Source: Platerodrilus igneus
Taxonomy: Eukaryota; Arthropoda; Insecta; Coleoptera; Lycidae
Direction of reading: 5' to 3'
Length of the DNA: 64,000 bases
Assembly (NCBI GenBank): GCA_036346225.1
Contig: JARFIW010000999.1
Span: 1,905,001 to 1,969,000, forward strand
Made by a program: the position numbers and the translations under genes
Shown: positions 37,801 through 44,763 of the stretch, in pieces
How positions within the stretch are numbered: the first letter of the stretch is position 1
Layout of the letters: each line of letters opens with the position of its first letter
The notes under the pieces: generated by a model
Told to the model about the DNA's origin: nothing
Databases searched by the model: none
The model's input: the letters and a program-made list of their open reading frames with translations, nothing else

Positions 37801-38795
37801 GCCCTATCATTCTATCTCTCCTGACCTTTAATTGTTTCTACATACAGGATTCCTCACCTATCCTTCTATAAACCTCCTCATTTGTTACTCTGTCTGTCCA
37901 ACTAATCTTTAACATTCTTATCTACATCTTTAATTGTCCAAGTCTCACTACCGTATAATAGAACGTTCCATACATACGACTTTCGTAAAAAGCAAGTTTT
38001 TCCGATAAAAACTGAACCTTTTGTGTATTTATCCACGAAAAATATGTAATGTTTATATTCTACAAAAATCAAGCTTAGTCCTTCTTATTAAATCGCCGCG
38101 ACATTGTGGCCCAAGTGGGCGAATTTAAGTAACATATTTTTACCTAAGCAATTTAAATCAATTGTAGTATTACGGTTGTCGGTAGAACTTTCATTCTTAT
38201 TTAAATTTTATAAAGATAAACTTGCCTGATTTATCTAAAAAATAAGTCTCTCTCTAACACAATGCAATGATCATAACGAATATTTTGTTTTGGAATTTGT
38301 AATCATGACCTACTGTAGTACTAACGTCTGACGCCTTTTGAAACTCAATTAGATTTGTAACAAAATTAAATTCCGTAACTGGCATTTCTCAAATACAATT
38401 ACTTTGTACAATATTTCAGAGACATGTACAGTTCCAGCCGGAAGTACAGCTGCTGTGGTTATGTTAGGTCTACATAGAGATCCAAATATATGGCAAAATC
38501 CGTTAAAATTCGATCCCGATAGATTTCTTATAGAAGAGATTGCAAAAAGACACCCATACAGCTGGATACCATTTTCGGGAGGATCAAGGAACTGCGTTGG
38601 TACGCACTAGTTGTACAATAAAACATTTTTCAAAACTAACTTAGATTATTTGTAGGTATTAAATACGCCTGGATGTCGATGACAGTAATGTTCGTAACAA
38701 TTCTAAGGAAGTATAAAATTAGCACTTGCTTTAAAAGTATTGAAGATGTGGAACTGAAGCTAACTGTGACCTTAAGACCTTTCTTGGATACCTGA
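9465..38795 (+). CDS. Cytochrome P450, CYP4 clan, 3' part of the gene (five exons)
   Basis: The coding part is the join of 9465-9577, 16424-16492, 16548-16713, 38420-38599 and 38656-38795, with GT-AG borders and matching phases (0, 0, 1, 1). It encodes the C-terminal ~220 residues of a microsomal heme-thiolate monooxygenase. Visible in order are the I-helix AGSETTAS, the K-helix KEAMR (ExxR), the PERF-region FDPDRF, the CYP4-typical RHPY, and the heme loop FSGGSRNCVG with the cysteine ligand. Family members oxidise fatty acids, hormones or xenobiotics at the endoplasmic reticulum; the substrate cannot be read from sequence. The N-terminal anchor and helices A-H are not seen, so the gene starts upstream or in exons I missed. 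All catalytic motifs are intact and no stop interrupts the exons, so it is probably functional. Confidence 0.88.
9578..10964. other. Intron sequence with a less AT-rich block at 10060-10470
   Basis: Start of the 6.8 kb intron. The block around 10110-10250 (for example CGTGAAGCGGACATTC and CCCCGACCAATCAGAAC) is clearly richer in GC than its flanks and may be an unrecognised LTR or MITE. No protein similarity seen. Confidence 0.3.
10965..11216 (-). mobile_element. tRNA-derived SINE, copy 4
   Basis: Inverted copy of the SINE family. It runs from TTACATGTAATTTTTTCAATG (3' end) to the B-box region GGGATTCGAACCCGGGACC. Direct repeats GGCTACAGACTAAAC (15 bp) at 10950-10964 and 11217-11231 mark the insertion. 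The A-box half of the head is absent. It lies antisense inside the P450 intron. Confidence 0.88.
11232..11545. other. Intron, nothing recognised
   Basis: AT-rich sequence between two SINE copies. No reading frame or repeat identified. Confidence 0.3.
11546..11697 (+). mobile_element. tRNA-derived SINE, copy 5 (3' truncated)
   Basis: Contains the B box (GGTTCGATTCC) and the GATGAGAGG and CACGTTAAA blocks, then stops at GATCCCTACCT and passes directly into a Ty3/gypsy RT fragment. The 3' third of the SINE is lost, so this is a recombination or deletion junction. Confidence 0.75.
11698..12075 (+). pseudogene. Ty3/gypsy reverse transcriptase-RNase H fragment
   Basis: The first frame gives EHVVSRKGVKPDPEIVKAV, then a stop, then CTYYRRYVSGFANIAKPL: the thumb/connection region of gypsy-type RT (usually FLGLxxYYRRFIxxFAxIAKPL). 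After a frameshift comes FILNTDASNVAIGSVLSQ, the first RNase H motif with its catalytic Asp. The RT palm (YxDD) and the integrase are absent. A macro-domain-like reading begins about 200 bp downstream in the same orientation, which could mean both belonged to one element. At least one stop and one frameshift make it a fossil. Confidence 0.8.
12265..12960 (+). pseudogene. Decayed macro-domain (OARD1/TARG1-like) gene split by a SINE
   Basis: One frame reads GGLFDVPSEYSLAHY (12325-12375). A shifted frame continues EDFDIYRGLAQAFKIKFSGL and ELRRQQPKVG to about 12480. After the SINE at 12482-12708 the same strand gives MMKFGDKKLAIPKIDRKLD (12810-12865), NWRLI, and finally VQILVCGYNPN near 12930-12955. 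This order matches macro domains of the OARD1 type: a SLAHC-like loop, xIAxxFKxKFGxxxEL, a KLAxPRIGCGLDxLxW loop, and a C-terminal IxVxVYNP strand. Those proteins bind or remove ADP-ribose. The glycine loop (RIGCGLD in the family) reads KIDRKLD here, and frameshifts are present, so it is not functional. Its position after a gypsy RT-RNase H remnant suggests a retroelement-borne macro domain, but this is inference. Confidence 0.7.
12482..12708 (-). mobile_element. tRNA-derived SINE, copy 6, inside the macro-domain fossil
   Basis: Inverted SINE from GCATTTGATTTTTCCAG to the B-box region GGATTCGAACCCCGAC. The target duplication AACTATACC lies at 12473-12481 and 12709-12717, so the element landed in the macro-domain sequence and split it. 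Confidence 0.85.
13143..13676 (+). mobile_element. Possible LTR of a gypsy element
   Basis: The segment starts TGTAAGCGAGG and ends TTTTCGTTACA, has a TATA-like GTATAAATGG at about 13287 and AATAAAG at about 13636, in LTR-like order. It lies downstream of a gypsy RT-RNase H remnant in the same orientation. No second LTR or clear polypurine tract is visible, so the call is tentative. Confidence 0.35.
13960..14905 (+). pseudogene. mariner transposase fossil
   Basis: Several frames encode recognisable mariner transposase pieces: MHEKLRVEKLTSRWI (from 14221), KSSKLIRSRSVFKRMVATFF (from about 14460), then NQDKASSHTAHKAIEFL (14585-14640), FPKIEDRLRAQRFQSSEEAV and NEWDN to about 14820, and RGEYFEKQ near 14870-14890. 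The second catalytic Asp (HDNASSH in active copies) is retained as QDKASSH. The third is lost: where the family has PYSPDLAPxDFF, this copy has AYSPVISRNNF. Stops and frameshifts exclude activity. It is a mauritiana/irritans-like mariner remnant in the P450 intron. Confidence 0.8.
14950..16345. repeat. Palindromic array of ~300-bp GCTAGC-rich repeats
   Basis: Roughly two and a half direct units on the left (14985-15638) face about two inverted units on the right (15639-16330). Every unit has phrases such as GCTAGCACC, CAAAGTTGTAGAGCTAGC, ATTTGCTCCAAAA and TTTGCTTATA on the left, and their complements on the right. The outer ends match as inverted repeats (AGTTGACCGATTT at ~14988 and AAATCGGTCAACT at ~16303). 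The centre is near 15638. No coding sequence. It ends about 75 bp before a P450 exon. Confidence 0.9.
16424..16492 (+). CDS. P450 exon with the I-helix oxygen-binding motif
   Basis: Acceptor CCTACAG, donor GTAAAA, 69 bp, phase 0 at both ends. It encodes GSETTASGMGFALITIAMF and PEVQ. With the preceding exon's final Ala this gives AGSETT, the P450 (A/G)GxxTT oxygen-activation motif. Confidence 0.93.
16548..16713 (+). CDS. P450 exon with the J and K helices
   Basis: Only 55 bp after the previous exon. Acceptor TTTAAAG, donor GTAAGA. It encodes QRIYEEIMDTVG, then DLTKLDYLVRVVKEAMRIFP. The KEAMR gives the invariant ExxR pair of the K-helix. It ends in phase 1, matching the exon at 38420. Confidence 0.93.
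16873..18555 (-). mobile_element. CR1/L2-like non-LTR retrotransposon, 5' truncated
   Basis: Antisense to the P450. The 3' end is a (TAAA)n tail on the minus strand (TTTA repeats at 16875-16904), followed inward by ~300 bp of 3' UTR and then the RT gene. The element breaks off upstream of the RT fingers near 18555, so the endonuclease and ORF1 are missing, as is usual for 5'-truncated LINE copies. Confidence 0.88.
17201..18552 (-). pseudogene. LINE reverse transcriptase (CR1/L2-like)
   Basis: The first open part (18552-17788) holds RT fingers and palm: NQSGFRGGHGTTSAL, the motif A LLDFSKAFDTIDH, motif B SGVPQGSILGPLLF and motif C MYADDSQLY, so all three catalytic aspartates are present. The second open part (17803-17201) is the thumb and C-terminal region with LGILLDYKLRFEGH and a long helical segment. 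The two overlap by 16 bp in different frames, so one small indel separates an otherwise long ORF. The copy is young-looking but has no endonuclease. The clade call rests on motif style only; jockey-related is possible. Confidence 0.88.
18556..20326. other. Intron, AT-rich, nothing recognised
   Basis: No convincing frame or element. The region 19560-19760 is locally repetitive (ATAACGAAGTACAGAATTAT-like and GAAGTAAA phrases). Confidence 0.3.
20327..20354 (-). mobile_element. Tiny SINE 3'-end fragment
   Basis: CCAATGCTCCACCCGGAGG followed by TACTACATTGG is the terminal hairpin of the SINE family, here isolated and standing at the outer (3') side of the R1-like LINE. Either the SINE and a LINE share this 3' end, or this is the remnant of another SINE copy. 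Confidence 0.6.
20355..21610 (-). other. Probable 3' untranslated region of the R1-like LINE
   Basis: This lies just downstream of the LINE's RNase H stop. It contains an A-rich tract with repeated AAAATCTAACAAACCTAA phrases (20425-20540) and a more GC-rich stretch (20560-20690). The element's exact 3' end is not visible: there is no poly(A) on the minus strand and no target duplication found. Confidence 0.4.
21611..22486 (-). pseudogene. R1-like LINE ORF2: RNase H domain and C-terminus
   Basis: A 291-residue open stretch. The four RNase H acidic residues are visible: YTDGSR (Asp), FQCELVTI (Glu), IISDSKSAL (Asp) and GNDRADELAKEA (Asp). After the domain comes a C-terminal region with a CxCxxxxEsxEHxxxxC pattern (CECGEGAESAEHVLFDC), the zinc-knuckle seen at the end of many R1/I-type ORF2 proteins. 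It is out of frame with the RT part upstream, so a frameshift separates them around 22490-22640. Confidence 0.9.
22640..24386 (-). pseudogene. R1-like LINE ORF2: reverse transcriptase
   Basis: The N-terminal linker (24386-23721) ends with MNPKKASGHDGI, the usual lead-in to RT. After a frameshift the core (23769-22849) gives SYRPISLLPVLGKVLDR, RQFGFVEGKSTIDAL, motif A VALDISRAFDAAW, motif B GCPQGSCSGPTFW and motif C GFADDTLLIV, so the catalytic Asp triad is intact. Another frameshift near 22860 leads to a thumb fragment (22873-22640). Length and motif spacing are normal for the family. Confidence 0.9.
24448..25155 (-). pseudogene. R1-like LINE ORF2: endonuclease domain with an internal gap
   Basis: Starts at ATG 25155, overlapping the end of ORF1. 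It shows the AP-endonuclease signatures QLNLGKGK, AGDFNAKSPLWGS, SFIDITAVS and LSDHKLITWD. Two defects are visible: the position usually holding the catalytic Glu (QEPY) reads QKPHL, and the segment between GFGKG and FYVISTYLPP is shorter than in relatives by some tens of residues. Both would abolish target nicking. A frameshift near 24480 ends this open stretch. Confidence 0.85.
25145..26541 (-). pseudogene. R1-like LINE ORF1 (Gag-like, CCHC zinc knuckles)
   Basis: Read in three pieces: 26541-26236 (start MSSFVDSFV, charged low-complexity), 26207-25647 (with alanine-rich SYAAAAAG), and 25822-25145. The last carries an RRM-like region and two perfect C-x2-C-x4-H-x4-C knuckles (CYRCYEYGHRSMEC and CGNCAEVGHEFKNC), then a third CxxC...H...C. 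Such ORF1 proteins bind the element's RNA. Two frame breaks disrupt it. The stop overlaps the ORF2 start, a common translational coupling layout. Confidence 0.85.
26542..27640 (-). other. Possible 5' untranslated region of the R1-like LINE
   Basis: Sequence upstream of ORF1 is AT-rich and non-coding, and ends in a more GC-rich stretch at 27560-27625 that might mark the 5' end. No target duplication was identified, so the boundary is a guess. Confidence 0.3.
27641..29340. other. Intron, nothing recognised
   Basis: AT-rich, no coding frame, no repeat shared elsewhere in the window. Confidence 0.3.
29349..29412. repeat. (TA)n microsatellite
   Basis: Long alternating TA tract, one of about ten in the window. 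Others lie at 31801-31835, 33775-33791, 46777-46806, 48474-48504, 48593-48645, 50339-50360, 54563-54601, 63699-63730 and 63872-63907, many of them beside transposons that target TA. Confidence 0.95.
29672..29715 (+). other. Candidate micro-exon with start codon
   Basis: A TTTTCAG acceptor, then ATG and 14 codons reading MVRRSRSHSRLQSQ, then GTAAGTATT donor. The Arg/Ser content recalls SR-type proteins. It is within the P450 intron and nothing downstream continues it visibly. It may be a chance match. Confidence 0.2.
29720..30800. other. Less AT-rich unassigned block
   Basis: Two minus-strand frames of 60-83 codons (29983-30234 and 30194-30379) are open but not recognised. From 30540 to 30790 there are several related phrases of the type GGGGCTCC...GCCCTCG, a decayed tandem series leading into the 118-bp repeats. 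Confidence 0.3.
30811..31560. repeat. Tandem repeat, ~118-bp units, three plus a partial
   Basis: Three adjacent units (about 30813, 30933 and 31053 onward) share TTAAGCAAAAATAATA, GATGACGTT, ATTCTCAAAATGAT, GTTCTGAA and GGGGCTATGCCCC, then GAGAGATTTTTAGG. A more diverged fourth unit is at about 31460-31575. No coding potential. Confidence 0.85.
31576..32679. other. Intron, with (TA)n and one unrecognised frame
   Basis: Contains a (TA)n tract at 31801-31835. A minus-strand frame at 32363-32578 (MQWFKRVDRQYFEW and on) has protein-like composition rich in Trp and aromatic residues, but I do not recognise it. Confidence 0.25.
32680..32862. repeat. Degenerate minisatellite, ~30-bp units
   Basis: About six loosely similar units of the form CCC(C)xxACTCGGAAxT followed by a TATTATTCTT-like tail. 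It is visible as the recurring ACTCGGAA word. Confidence 0.6.
32863..34465. other. Intron, one unrecognised frame
   Basis: A minus-strand frame at 33058-33255 (MHQLFMYNMEKQL..., ending PYPLTE) looks protein-like but is not recognised. TACAGGGTG, the end sequence of several transposons in this window, occurs at 33623-33631. Confidence 0.25.
34466..35040 (+). mobile_element. Mariner/Tc1-derived MITE with a transposase N-terminal remnant
   Basis: Imperfect terminal inverted repeats: AATCAAGGCTATGACGTCATA on the left (34475-34495) and TGACGTCATAGCCTTGATTC on the right (35009-35028). Between them a plus-strand frame encodes MHFTVQQRLVCEEIYYKN, similar to the N-terminal helix-turn-helix of mariner-like transposases (FTxQQRVFxVExYYKNxxS). 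It then decays; no catalytic domain is present. It is therefore a deletion derivative. Confidence 0.5.
35041..36390. other. Intron, nothing recognised
   Basis: AT-rich sequence without frames or repeats that I could identify. Confidence 0.3.
36391..36450. repeat. Short perfect-stem palindrome
   Basis: ATTGATAGGTTAGGT on the left pairs with ACCTAACCTATCAAT on the right around a GC-rich centre (GCCGGCCCGGC). It may be the collapsed ends of a MITE. A similar GGCGCCGACCTAACCTAA phrase occurs in the MITE at 4159-4714. Confidence 0.6.
36505..36700 (-). mobile_element. RTE-type LINE 3' end, fragment A
   Basis: Matches the 3' end of the RTE copy at 37005-37985, including ACTTAAGGTCGGTTTGAC and CTAATAATTTGACTAATATA. 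The CATCATCATT at its left end is the (GATGAT)n tail read on the minus strand. Here the LTR target site (GACTAATATAGC) is uninterrupted, which serves as the empty-site reference for the solo LTR. Confidence 0.75.
36815..37003. repeat. Tandem duplication, two ~97-bp units
   Basis: Both units contain TATATGTTATGGTAAG, CTTAAGCAACGAA and GCCAACATGCCA. They are about 90% alike by eye. Confidence 0.75.
37005..37985 (-). pseudogene. RTE-type LINE RT C-terminus, interrupted by a solo LTR
   Basis: On the minus strand the right part (37985-37708) reads MLKISWTDRVTNEEVYRRIG, then MIGHQLRHEGLFSKVL and ENRIGRPRQSYI, the C-terminal block of RTE reverse transcriptases (usually WTDHVTNEEVLRR, WIGHVLRH and GRPRxSYI). 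Beyond the LTR the left part continues IIRDLGCEGYADL and ends in the 3' UTR. Stops and frameshifts are present and the catalytic RT palm is absent. Confidence 0.82.
37146..37707. mobile_element. Solo LTR with 4-bp target duplication
   Basis: 562 bp beginning TGTGACATGCC and ending GTGTAACA (TG...CA), flanked by TAAT at 37142-37145 and 37708-37711. Removing it and one TAAT restores the RTE LINE sequence seen intact at 36638-36652. It contains a GC-rich block (GCGCAGGCGCAGTG) and no ORF. Size and 4-bp duplication fit a Ty3/gypsy LTR left by LTR-LTR recombination. Confidence 0.88.
38420..38599 (+). CDS. P450 exon with the PERF and heme-binding motifs
   Basis: Acceptor TTTCAG, donor GTACGC, phase 1 to phase 1. 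Encodes TCTVPAGSTAAVVM, LHRDPNIWQNPLKFDPDRFL, KRHPYSWIPFSGG and SRNCVG. The Cys in FSGGSRNCVG is the axial heme ligand. The RHPY tetrapeptide is characteristic of the CYP4 clan. Confidence 0.96.
38656..38795 (+). CDS. Last P450 exon (L-helix to C-terminus)
   Basis: A 56-bp intron precedes it. It encodes IKYAWMSMTVMFVTILRKYK, then ELKLTVTLRPFLDT and a TGA stop. This is the L-helix and the C-terminal beta region, of normal length for CYP4 proteins. Confidence 0.94.
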
Positions 38796-38813
38796 TCAAG
38801 CTAGAAGCACGTG

Positions 38814-38845
38814 AATAAACGTACAATTGATATGTTTATAATAAA
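38814..38845 (+). promoter_or_regulatory. Polyadenylation signals of the P450 gene
   Basis: Two AATAAA hexamers at 38814-38819 and 38840-38845, 19 and 45 bp after the stop codon. Confidence 0.75.
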
Positions 38846-40259
38846 TCCATTAAATTTAGAAGAGTTTGTTATTTTTACCTGGCGATTATACAGAATGATT
38901 CACAGCCGATACTCATAAATTCAATGATAAATGGCGATATGCGATGCGAAAACAGAATTAATTATCAAAACAACTTCCCACCACTTTTACACCTTGTTAC
39001 GTTAATTTTTCTCTCTAAATTAAATACCCATTTTTCTCCCTTGTTAATTCATTACTCGTTCGAATAAATTCCGTTTCGATTCTTAAATTCTTCAACAACA
39101 TCCTATATAGTGAACTGTTCAGTATAAGCCCGCTTAACATAATTTTAACTCAAACCCACTCTGCTTTTAAAGACGAAAATTTATTCGATAAATAGTTTAT
39201 ATCCTGTTTTAAGTATCCGTTAGTGTGTTAAACATTCCGATAACTTATAATTGCTTCTTATGTGTTTTCCATCTAAACCTTCGTCCAAATAGTGTATTGA
39301 ACCATCCGATAAAACCGTGTTTTCCAGTTTTAATCGCGCTTTTAATAACGCGAGGATTTGCAGTTCGAATTCGTGTTATTTGAACCAATTTTAAATTTGA
39401 TTCTGCCCTCTTGTGCGTTGAAATATTTTCTATACCTTTTGTCACAGTACTTTGAAAGTAATGCACGTTTTTTTGTTCGACCAGTAGGAGGTATCTTGCA
39501 TGTATTGGTGGGTTTTCTCGCGCTTACCCATTCTAATCCGATTCTCTTTTTAGCTCTTAGCTGGAAGTCAAATTGGTTCTTTCCTGTTTATGTAGCCCAA
39601 CTGCTTTTGTTTGTAGACCAACTGCTTTTGTCCGTAGACCGCTGCTGCAGTTTTGATAGCAGAGTGAATAGACCCTGACTACCTTGGCGTTGCTGTGCTG
39701 ACTCACTTCTGACGGCTTGCAAGCTAAGTATCCAGACACGTACAGGTATACAACTTGTTTTCTTTTGTGTATATCAATGGCATATTCCGTATCAGCGTTA
39801 GGTGTAGTTTCGTGATAAGAAACGTGACACTATAGGACTATTGTTTGTTGCTGCGAATCGATATTATCGCTCTACAGGTGTGATGTACCATTGTTAAGAA
39901 TGTTTGACAAAAGCTCTCGCACATTAATTCTTTCCTACTCAGTGGTTTGTTTTGCAAAAAGGATTAGGTGTAATTTTAAAAACGTTTGACAAAAGCTCTC
40001 ACATATTTATTGACTACTGATTAATTTTATTTTGTGTAAAATACGAGAGCACTTCGTATCTAAAGTACTAAATTGTTCATATCGCATAATTGTTTGCTTT
40101 GAAATAGTAACGCTTAATTTATTTCCTTTGCTTGTTTGTACAGAATCCGTTATTTATTTTTATTTGTTAACAGATAATCGTGGCTGACGTGCTTTTTTGA
40201 TATGTAGGTGAATCCCGCCACTCTCCGCGTTTGATAGTTACCCTGGTATTCACTTTTCT
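38846..40259. other. Intergenic, nothing firm
   Basis: No gene recognised. A small tandem duplication of a CAACTGCTTTTGTxxGTAGAC word is at 39598-39640. The direct phrases GTTTGACAAAAGCTCTC at about 39900 and 39985 suggest a decayed short duplication. Confidence 0.3.
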
Positions 40260-40585
40260 TTCGACTACGTCTAGGTAGCAGTAATTTTTTTCTTAACAAT
40301 CTCCCGAGTCTTTACGTTCGAAGGAGTCCTCGGTTAGGTTACTGTTCGAAATAGATATTATTATTAAAAAACACAAATCACTTAACACGCATATCAGAAC
40401 AGTCTGCAATAGTTTGAGCAGCAAAAAAAAACTGTTCTGATATGTGTGTTAAGTAATTTGTGTTTTTTAATAATAATATCTATTTCTAACAGTAACCTAA
40501 CCTTAAAAAGCTTATCGCGGGACTCGTTCGAGCGTAAAGACTCGGGAGAATGGTTAAGAAAAAAAATTTGCGTCTAGGTACGTAG
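40260..40585. mobile_element. Foldback element, ~150-bp arms
   Basis: The left arm (about 40260-40402) and right arm (about 40430-40585) are inverted copies. Landmarks are CGTCTAGGTA, CCCGAGTCTTTACG, GGTTAGGTTACTGTT, AATAGATATTATTATTAAAA and ATATCAGAACAGT, each with its complement on the other side. The loop is only ~28 bp. No coding sequence. Confidence 0.85.
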
Positions 40586-42060
40586 CAACTTACAACGTCA
40601 TACTCCCCTTTACCTGTCAGCTGCCATCTTGACAAGCAGACGTAGTTTTTAAAAATGTTGCCATCTAAGTTTTCTTTTTAAATACATTGCAATTCAAATT
40701 TTAATCCAATCTTATGATGGTTTAGAAATCTTTTCTATATCTCACTAGTGTTTTATGGGAATTCTTGTATAGTTACCAAACGTTCGTTTTTAAAAAAGCT
40801 ACCAACTTAGCTGTAAGTACGCATACGCCACAGTAGATTTATTCTATAATAAGAGAAGAAAAGGATCTTTAGTTTTTAATCATGCGGGGATTATATAAGC
40901 GAAGAATGGGTTGAAGATATAACAAAGATACAGTTACCAACATTTTATTTCTCATACATAATATTAGGGACATGTTTTAATAGAACTGTCACCTCAGTCT
41001 TAATCACACAATTGGGATTCCTCTCGTGAACGTTACACAGGTTTTTCATTTAAGCCAAGTAATTTATATAGTATTATCGGAAGACGGACGACCTTGAAAA
41101 ATCCACGCGATGCGGGGTTATATTAATAATCAAAATAAAAAAGTGTAGCTAGAAAACATCGACTGCTTGTACAACCAGCGTTGCTAGAGCAAAAAATGTC
41201 GAGCAACCAAGGACTATTTTTGTTAATTGTGTTATGTCTTTTCGCTCCTCTATAAATAAAAATGATATAAGCTCACTATTAGATGTGATGTATTTTGAAC
41301 GAATCGTAATATAAATACTGCTTTCTTCTTTAAAAAAAGTTTTGTCAACATCTCAGTGTTAAACGATTATGTACAAACGAAATGTAATAATTGCATGAAG
41401 TTTCTCTTTGCCTCGAACTTTCACGTTTTTAAGAACTTTCAGTCTACATAACAACATAATTAATACGTTTAACAGACCTATTTTCTACAGGCGTGGTAAA
41501 GCGAGAATGATAATTATATTTACATACACCATTGCGATCAGCTGAGTATGTTCACTGTTGTCATATCAAATTTTTGTCGAACAAGAAACTACGAACCTAC
41601 AATTTCTATCGCTAACAACAAGGAAAAACTTTGATAGTATATAATAGTTTGGCTTTATTTCGTAAATTTGTGCATTTCTAGATAGTCAGCGTAAACGGGG
41701 ACCTTCTAAATGATATTTTAATTTACGTACAATAAATGGGGTATCGTGACTTTGTATTAAAACTATAATGCTAGCATATTTGTAGGCCGTAACTGTGGCA
41801 TGCTAAATCCTGACTTTTCAAGTTTATTTGAACCTATTGTACATATGACGTTACCCGCCATCCGATAATAATTCTATTCTACCAACTCTTTTTATTTCGA
41901 CATGACTATCCCTTTAGTCTTAAGCACACATCAATCTATCAATTGCATCTTTCTGCTCCAAATTTTTGGTTTAATATAGGAAATACGTACATTGGGTTCC
42001 TACCACTCCTGAAATACCTTTTTACACACGCTAATAAAAACTTTTGTTTAATGATTTTAC
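40586..42060. other. Intergenic, nothing recognised
   Basis: AT-rich, no supported frame or shared repeat. Confidence 0.3.
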
Positions 42061-42225
42061 CAAAACCTTTTAAATGCAAACTGGAAATTTTCTAAAACGC
42101 TACACCCAACTCATTTTCAGATGTGATGGAAAGAATAGCCGCATATAGAGTGTAGAAAAGTTACCCTGGCACAGCTAGACTTGAACATTTTTGTTTGCGG
42201 AGGCTGCAAAAGAATTGAAATTTTA
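42061..42225. repeat. Copy 1 of a diverged conserved-core repeat
   Basis: Matches 42700-42865 in the same orientation. The strongest shared block is CCTGGCACAGCTAG followed by TTTGCGGAGGCTGCAAAAGA, here at about 42165-42215. Confidence 0.6.
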
Positions 42226-42699
42226 GGAGGAAGATAAAGGAAGTTAGAAAGCTATAACTTTGTAAGGAAATTATTACGAAACAAATTGAAACAGATTTGT
42301 GATATAGAAATGCTTCAGTAATTTATTATCAAACTGAAATTTGTAAAGATTTGTTGACAAAACAAAAAATATATAGTTTAGTGGAACTTGGGACATAGTC
42401 GAATGTAGTATAAAATTATAAAGCTTTTGTTTGATCATACTAATTTTTAAATCAACAGCTTGCACACTTAAGACCATATGTTTGTTTAATCGTAAAAATA
42501 GATCTGCATTTAGTAAAATACAAGTTTAACATATAACGTTATTTGAAAAATTTACAGTTGTGAAGATAAATAGTGTTACTAATTTTATAGTAATTATGAA
42601 TCACCAAAACACTTGTTTTAAAATATTATGTATAGCAAACATTTTAATAGCAATTATATAACCAACCATTTCATAAAAGTTTTGGTTTTACAAACCATT

Positions 42700-42865
42700 T
42701 GCTAAATTATTTCTCCAGGTAATTAAGCAACGCTGCACCCTACCCTTTTTCAGGCGTTATAAAAAGGATAGGCGCACGACAGAGCATAAAAAATTTACAC
42801 TCTGGCGCAGCTAGCATCGACCGTTGAGGTTGCGGAGGCTGCAAGAGACTTAAAATTTCGAAGGG
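42700..42865. repeat. Copy 2 of the conserved-core repeat
   Basis: Shared block CTCTGGCGCAGCTAGC ... GTTGCGGAGGCTGCAAGAGA at about 42810-42855, preceded by a TTTTTCAGGCGTTATAAAAA stretch. The flanks are much more diverged than the core. Confidence 0.6.
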
Positions 42866-44763
42866 GAGAAAATTTGTGAATTAATGACTGTAAAATAAAC
42901 AACTGTGAAAAACTATGACAAGTTATATAGTGTATTTATTAAATTTTATAGAAATAAAGTTTTGAACAAAAACATCATAAATGTTCTATGAAGTCGTATA
43001 AAATAAATAGATTAGTAAAGATTATGATACTCGTTTTTATGCAACTAGTAAATGTAGCTATATAAGTTTAAGAGAGTTTTTAAATATGTGAACGTAACAT
43101 ATAAAAAGTCGATGAAATATTTAACGTGAACTAAACGTTCAAAAATACTAAGAAAAGTATCTTGTGCTTTTAAATGCGTAACAAAATTAATAAACGTACT
43201 TGACTACCATAGGTTTCATGAAACATGTGGCTTACATTTGGACAGTATGCGTCCAGTAAGACTATGTATAATAAGAATTAATATTTGTAAATACTAAATA
43301 AATTATCAGTAAAATTAATATGTTTTACAAGTGTAAAATAAAGAGAAAATTTAATATTGCACAAATCAGTTCATTTAATTTTGAGTAGATAAATAATATT
43401 TTAATTTGTCATACCTGACATGTTGCATTGAATAACATATTTTTTGTTACCCTGAAATCCTTTGAACGGAACATCTGTAGAAATCCAAATCAAATGTGTA
43501 GAAATTGCAAGAGTCCCAGGTAAAACATCAAAAACAAGTGATGAGATAGAATTCGCTAGCATTCAAACAAGTTGAACTTCATAGATCCATATTAAACCAA
43601 ATTTTAAGAGAATAATAAACAAAACTAAAATTGTATGTTGAGGTAGCGTAATTTAAAATATAACAGTATTGTTATCTTATTGTAAAGCGGCAGCAAAATA
43701 AGTCTGCATCATTACGGAACGGTAAAATAAATAGTAGAAAGACATGGGGGTAGAGAACGACCCTGAAATATAATTAGTTAACACGCTAAACCAAGTGAAA
43801 AGGAATTTAAAATACATCTATTAAATCCTTACCATCGGAAAAGTAATCCGGTGGGATTTGTAATTGATGAAGAAAAGGAAACGCTAGGCAAGATATCTGT
43901 AATAATATTTAAATGATTACACATTTATTAGAATACATACTTGATACGACCTCATGGTCAATTCTTATCAACAGGAATTCAAAATGATCTGTTGTGCACA
44001 AAACCAAGACAAGAAATGATGCTTTATCAGAAAGTTTTGACAGGCAACCAACTGTTTCAAATATCAGAGCGGGATATTTGAAATTGTAAGGAAAGAAAAC
44101 TACAGAGCACTTTGCAAAGTAGAAGTGTGAGAATAAATGCTAAGAATACTGGATTGTAGGCAACTTTACAAACAAGTATGAATATTAGAAAACAAACACG
44201 GTACTTTATAAAGTACTATAACCTTTATATATTCTGAGATAATAATAAATCTATTAAAAGTCAAAGTGTATATCAAGGTTCAATGGACTTTTTAAAGTAA
44301 AATCTGAGGTTTAAAGGGAAAGATAAATCAAGCTGAAACGTGGCATTTACCATAGGTAAAATGACATGTTACAATGCACGTAATGACAATTACTGCATTA
44401 CTTATTTAATGTAACAGTAAACACATCCCAATTGGAGAAGCGTTAAACTTACTTTTCACCTTTTCTACAATCTTTTTTTAACATAAATCAACAAATTAAA
44501 ACATATACCTCACGGTAAAATAACTGAATAGTAAAAAAGTGTTACCCAGCTGTCTTTACAACATTCTGAATAAAGTTACTTAAGGTACTTGAACCAATGA
44601 AGTAAAGTTGACCAAGTTCACCGTTGATTAATTGTAAATATTCAAAACTGTTCATCCATGAAAATATTGGTACTAAATAGGACTCCTTGCATCATACAAT
44701 TGTAAACAAAACTCGAATCCTGTAAAGGTTACATCTGACGTGGACGAAAAAGGTCAAAATATT
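42866..44763. other. Intergenic, nothing recognised
   Basis: AT-rich, no frames of interest. Confidence 0.3.
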
